Positions 45,704-48,024 of a stretch of 48,024 bases of DNA are shown piece after piece (within the stretch, counting starts at the first letter, position 1; every line of letters starts with the position of its first letter). Origin of the DNA: Bradyrhizobium neotropicale (GTDB taxonomy: Bacteria; Pseudomonadota; Alphaproteobacteria; Rhizobiales; Xanthobacteraceae); assembly GCF_001641695.1 (NCBI RefSeq), contig NZ_LSEF01000059.1:38815-86838 (forward strand), written 5' to 3'. The translations under genes were made by a program, and so were the position numbers. The notes beneath the pieces were generated by a model that searched no databases, was not told the origin of the DNA, and saw only the letters and a program-made list of their open reading frames with translations.

Positions 45704-45982
45704 ATGCCGATTACGACGCTGAAGGTATTGGCGAGCCTCATCCAATTGCATGGGCCAGGGGCAACCATTCAGAGCGACCATCAGGGTATCGACGCGTTGC
45801 TGAACGATCTGCGTGGACAGGGTGCGGAGCAAGGCGTTGTCTCCGACGAACCCGTGGCGACCCAGGCTGCTTTCAGGCGAGGCGGGTTCGCGAAAGGACC
45901 CAATGCAGGCGCCTTTCGTAGGGCGGCATACGCTCCGGGCGCAGGCGCGTTCCGCCGAGGGGGATTTGTTCGAGGGTACTAG
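45704..45982 (+). CDS. Candidate RiPP precursor peptide (92 aa) with three AFRR-type core repeats
   Basis: The ATG at 45704 has a good ribosome site (AGGAGC); a longer open frame upstream is not coding-like. Residues 1-55 (MPITTLKVLASLIQLHGPGA...) form a plausible leader with two short helices and no signal peptide. Residues 56-92 are three imperfect repeats: AFRRGGFAKGPNAG, AFRRAAYAPGAG and AFRRGGFVRGY. Each has two aromatic-x-x units, most ending in Arg or Lys (F57-R-R, F62-A-K, F71-R-R, Y76-A-P, F83-R-R, F88-V-R), as expected for cyclophane (triceptide) cores. A radical SAM/SPASM gene begins 32 bases later. It is neither FxsA (no FxS end) nor typical GrrA (no GGWxN), so it may be a new precursor type. 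Confidence 0.65.
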   Translation: MPITTLKVLASLIQLHGPGATIQSDHQGIDALLNDLRGQGAEQGVVSDEPVATQAAFRRGGFAKGPNAGAFRRAAYAPGAGAFRRGGFVRGY

Positions 45983-46014
45983 GTACGTTTCCTCCAACTT
46001 GTCGCGGTATCGGC

Positions 46015-47196
46015 ATGTCGGCTGAGGGGCCAGATTGCGTCGCCTTCCAGGATCAGCCGATCACGCAGCTGCTGGTCAAGGTCGCGACCAGATGCAACAT
46101 CGACTGTTCGTATTGTTACTGGTTCCGCGACGCCTCCGTTTATAGCAAGCCAAAGCTGATGAGCCCTGATGTGCAGCATCGGTTGCTGCAACGCATCGAG
46201 GAGCACGTCGTCAGATACGCCCTCGTCGATTTTCCCATCGTTCTGCACGGCGGCGAGCCGCTGCTGTGGGGCGTCGAGAACTTCCACCGTTTTGCCGAGG
46301 CTTGCGATGCCATCTCATTGCGGACGGGCTGCGAGATACCCATCGCGGTCACGACCAATGGCGTGCTGATCGATGACGAATGGCTCGCTTGCTTCGAGGC
46401 CCGCAACATTTCGGTTGCGATCAGCCTGGACGGGCCGGCCCATATTCACGACCTCCACCGCAGGACGTTTCAGGGGACGGGCACCCATTCCGCCGTGGAA
46501 CGCGCCGCTCGCATGCTGGTATCACGCAACATTGGCGTCATTGCCCTGGCCGTCTGCAATCCCGCTTACGCGCCGCAGCAATACGCCGATTTCTTCGCCG
46601 CGTGTGGAATCTCCAACTACGACATCATGATCCCTGACGCGACGGTGGATGAGAGGCCGCCATCCATTGCCGCCTTCTACAAGGGCCTGTTCGACCTGTG
46701 GCTGGAGGCAAATCGTACGACGCCGACGACCGATATCCGCATCATCTCCGACATGATCACCGCCCTGCTTGGCAACAATTCGCCGACCGAGGGCGTGGGT
46801 CACAAACCCGTTGAGCTTTGCACGGTGATGACCGATGGCACCGTGGAGGCCCACGATGTGCTGCGGATTGCAGGCGACGGTTTCACGAGCACCAGATTCA
46901 ACATCTTCGATCACGCGATCGATGAGGTCAGGAATGAGCCTCGCTGGAAAGCCGCGCGCGATGCTTCAATCAATCTCTGTGCGAAGTGTCAGCAATGCAA
47001 GTTCATGAACGCCTGCGGGGGAGGATATCTTCCGCATCGTTTCTCCAAGAAAAACGGTTACGACAATCCCTCAGTCTATTGCGACGATCTTTATTCGATG
47101 TTTGAGAACATGCAATCCGTCTTGGAGAGCCATCTCTATGTCAGCAAGCCGGACGGGGGGCGCGTCAACGTGCGCGACACGCCGACGGGCGCCTAG
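46015..47196 (+). CDS. Radical SAM/SPASM peptide maturase (FxsB/GrrM-like)
   Basis: 393-residue iron-sulfur enzyme. The radical SAM cluster motif is C27-x3-C31-x2-C34 (TRCNIDCSYCYWF), followed by HGGEPLLWG (GGEP 79-82) and SLDGPAHIHDLHRRTFQG. A SPASM-type domain supplies C269, C322, C325, C328, C334 and C356 (LCAKCQQCKFMNACGGGYLPHRFS, NPSVYCDDL) for auxiliary 4Fe-4S clusters. Wording and size fit the FxsB/GrrM/XyeB group, which joins an aromatic side chain to a nearby residue to make three-residue cyclophanes in RiPPs. The preceding 92-aa repeat protein is the obvious substrate. No transporter or protease gene is adjacent. Weak ribosome site, suggesting coupling to the precursor. Confidence 0.88.
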   Translation: MSAEGPDCVAFQDQPITQLLVKVATRCNIDCSYCYWFRDASVYSKPKLMSPDVQHRLLQRIEEHVVRYALVDFPIVLHGGEPLLWGVENFHRFAEACDAISLRTGCEIPIAVTTNGVLIDDEWLACFEARNISVAISLDGPAHIHDLHRRTFQGTGTHSAVERAARMLVSRNIGVIALAVCNPAYAPQQYADFFAACGISNYDIMIPDATVDERPPSIAAFYKGLFDLWLEANRTTPTTDIRIISDMITALLGNNSPTEGVGHKPVELCTVMTDGTVEAHDVLRIAGDGFTSTRFNIFDHAIDEVRNEPRWKAARDASINLCAKCQQCKFMNACGGGYLPHRFSKKNGYDNPSVYCDDLYSMFENMQSVLESHLYVSKPDGGRVNVRDTPTGA

Positions 47197-47285
47197 TCGC
47201 GGCTGCTTCGTCGCAAGGCCTGCGCCGGTTTTACGGCATTGTCGATGATCTTTGGCGGGGATGCAAAGTCGGAAAACGCGCGCGA

Positions 47286-47591
47286 CTATTCCTCCGGCTC
47301 CGTCGTGAACAGCAGCGGATAGCCCTTGGCGCGGCCGGCGTCCGTGGCGCGGGTGGCCTTGGTTTCGGCGACGTCCTTGGTGAACACGGCGACGACGCAG
47401 ATGCCGAGTTTGTGCGCGGTGATCATGACCTTGTAGGCCTGATCTTCGGTCATGCGGAATTCGGCCTTGAGCACCATGGTGACGAATTCGCGCGGCGTGT
47501 AGTCATCATTGATCAGGATGACCTTGTGCAGCCGCGGCCGCTCGACCTTCGTCTTCGTCCTGGTTTTCGGCGTGGTGACGGTGTCGTTCAT
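47286..47591 (-). CDS. clpS: ATP-dependent Clp protease adaptor ClpS
   Basis: 101-residue adaptor that delivers N-degron substrates to ClpAP. Family text: HKVILINDDYTPREFVTMVLKAEF, then AYKVMITAHKLGICVVAVFTKDVAETKA. The pocket residues of the NDDYT and helix regions look intact. The start at 47591 has AGGAGGCGG just upstream and gives the usual disordered N-terminal tail; a longer open frame exists. 46 bases downstream of the DUF190 gene on the same strand. The clpA gene is not in the window. Confidence 0.93.
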   Translation of the reverse strand: MNDTVTTPKTRTKTKVERPRLHKVILINDDYTPREFVTMVLKAEFRMTEDQAYKVMITAHKLGICVVAVFTKDVAETKATRATDAGRAKGYPLLFTTEPEE

Positions 47592-47637
47592 TCCGCCTCC
47601 TGAAACGGCGGGCCTTTCGGGTTCCTGCCGCGGCGCC

Positions 47638-47979
47638 TTAGCCTGCGGCTTTCTCACCATATTGCAGGACCTGCACCTTCTCCAAGGTGATCAGGCCGCT
47701 CGACATCATGCCATCCAGGATGGGCAGGAATGCATTGATGTTGTCCTCGCTGTCGACGATCTCGATCACGAGCGGCAGGTCTTCCGAGAGTCGCAGGATC
47801 TTCGAGGTGTGGAGCCGGCTCGACTTGCCGAAACCCATCGGTCCGCGCAGCACGGTGGCGCCGGCAAGATGCCGCTCGCGCGCCGTCGTCACGATCGCTT
47901 CATAGAGCGGCTTGCCGTCGTAATGGTCGCTCTCGCCGATGAAGATCCGGAGCAAAACTGCCTGTCTGGGAATTTGCAT
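47638..47979 (-). CDS. DUF190 family protein
   Basis: 113-residue protein (VLLRIFIGESDHYDGKPLYEAIVTTARERHLAGATVLRGPMGFG, LPLVIEIVDSEDNINAFLPIL) of the DUF190 family, which has a PII-like ferredoxin fold and is often found beside CrcB fluoride channels. Here the upstream flank is cut by the window edge, so a crcB neighbour cannot be checked. ATG 47979 follows AAAAGGAG. Probably co-transcribed with clpS. Confidence 0.88.
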   Translation of the reverse strand: MQIPRQAVLLRIFIGESDHYDGKPLYEAIVTTARERHLAGATVLRGPMGFGKSSRLHTSKILRLSEDLPLVIEIVDSEDNINAFLPILDGMMSSGLITLEKVQVLQYGEKAAG

Positions 47980-48024
47980 GATCAGCTCCTTTTCAACCGA
48001 TTATAGCGGCTCGCCATCATATGG

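Overview
The window looks like chromosomal DNA of an alphaproteobacterium of the order Hyphomicrobiales, most likely Bradyrhizobium or a close relative. The grounds are high GC, codon use, recognisable small Bradyrhizobium-type proteins, palindromic intergenic repeats of the 'cgtcattcc...ggaatgacg' and 'ctcgccccgcttgcggggag' kinds, and several GGAAC-N16-NGTT motifs that fit the general-stress sigma factor EcfG. No rRNA, tRNA, CRISPR array, phage or insertion sequence was seen. The left edge cuts a gene; the right edge ends just upstream of a DUF190 operon.

1-10 kb is a stress-type accessory region. A giant poly-HAMP hybrid-type histidine kinase (minus strand, C-terminus cut off by the window) is followed by many small genes: a DUF4142 protein, tiny secreted or hydrophilic proteins, a ribbon-helix-helix regulator and a PAP2 phosphatase coupled to two DUF3147 membrane proteins. 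Two neighbouring small genes each look broken by a one-base deletion. Perfect or near EcfG promoters precede many of these genes.

10-21 kb holds an EmrA/EmrB efflux pair, an unusual SDR, nitronate monooxygenase, a Tat-exported PhoD-like phosphatase, an aldo/keto reductase, small exported proteins, a truncated XRE regulator and an aminotransferase. 21-33 kb holds a DUF3124 protein, a Kef-type antiporter, RibB with a degenerate second domain, glutaryl-CoA dehydrogenase, an MBL-fold hydrolase, a DUF1499 membrane protein, a SEL1-like protein with a TAXI solute-binding protein, and an acyl-CoA ligase.

33-45 kb is mostly core functions: an extensin-like protein and an L,D-transpeptidase (convergent, sharing a terminator), CorA, an SDR with PdxH, a DnaJ-like co-chaperone, an ECF sigma/anti-sigma pair, then FabI, a phosphoglycerate-mutase-type protein, AroC and a class III cyclase.

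45.4-47.2 kb carries the most interesting locus: a 92-residue small protein with three C-terminal AFRR-type repeats (aromatic-x-basic units), immediately followed by a radical SAM/SPASM enzyme resembling FxsB/GrrM-type peptide maturases. This is most simply read as a compact RiPP precursor plus cyclophane-type maturase. The window closes with ClpS and a DUF190 protein on the minus strand.
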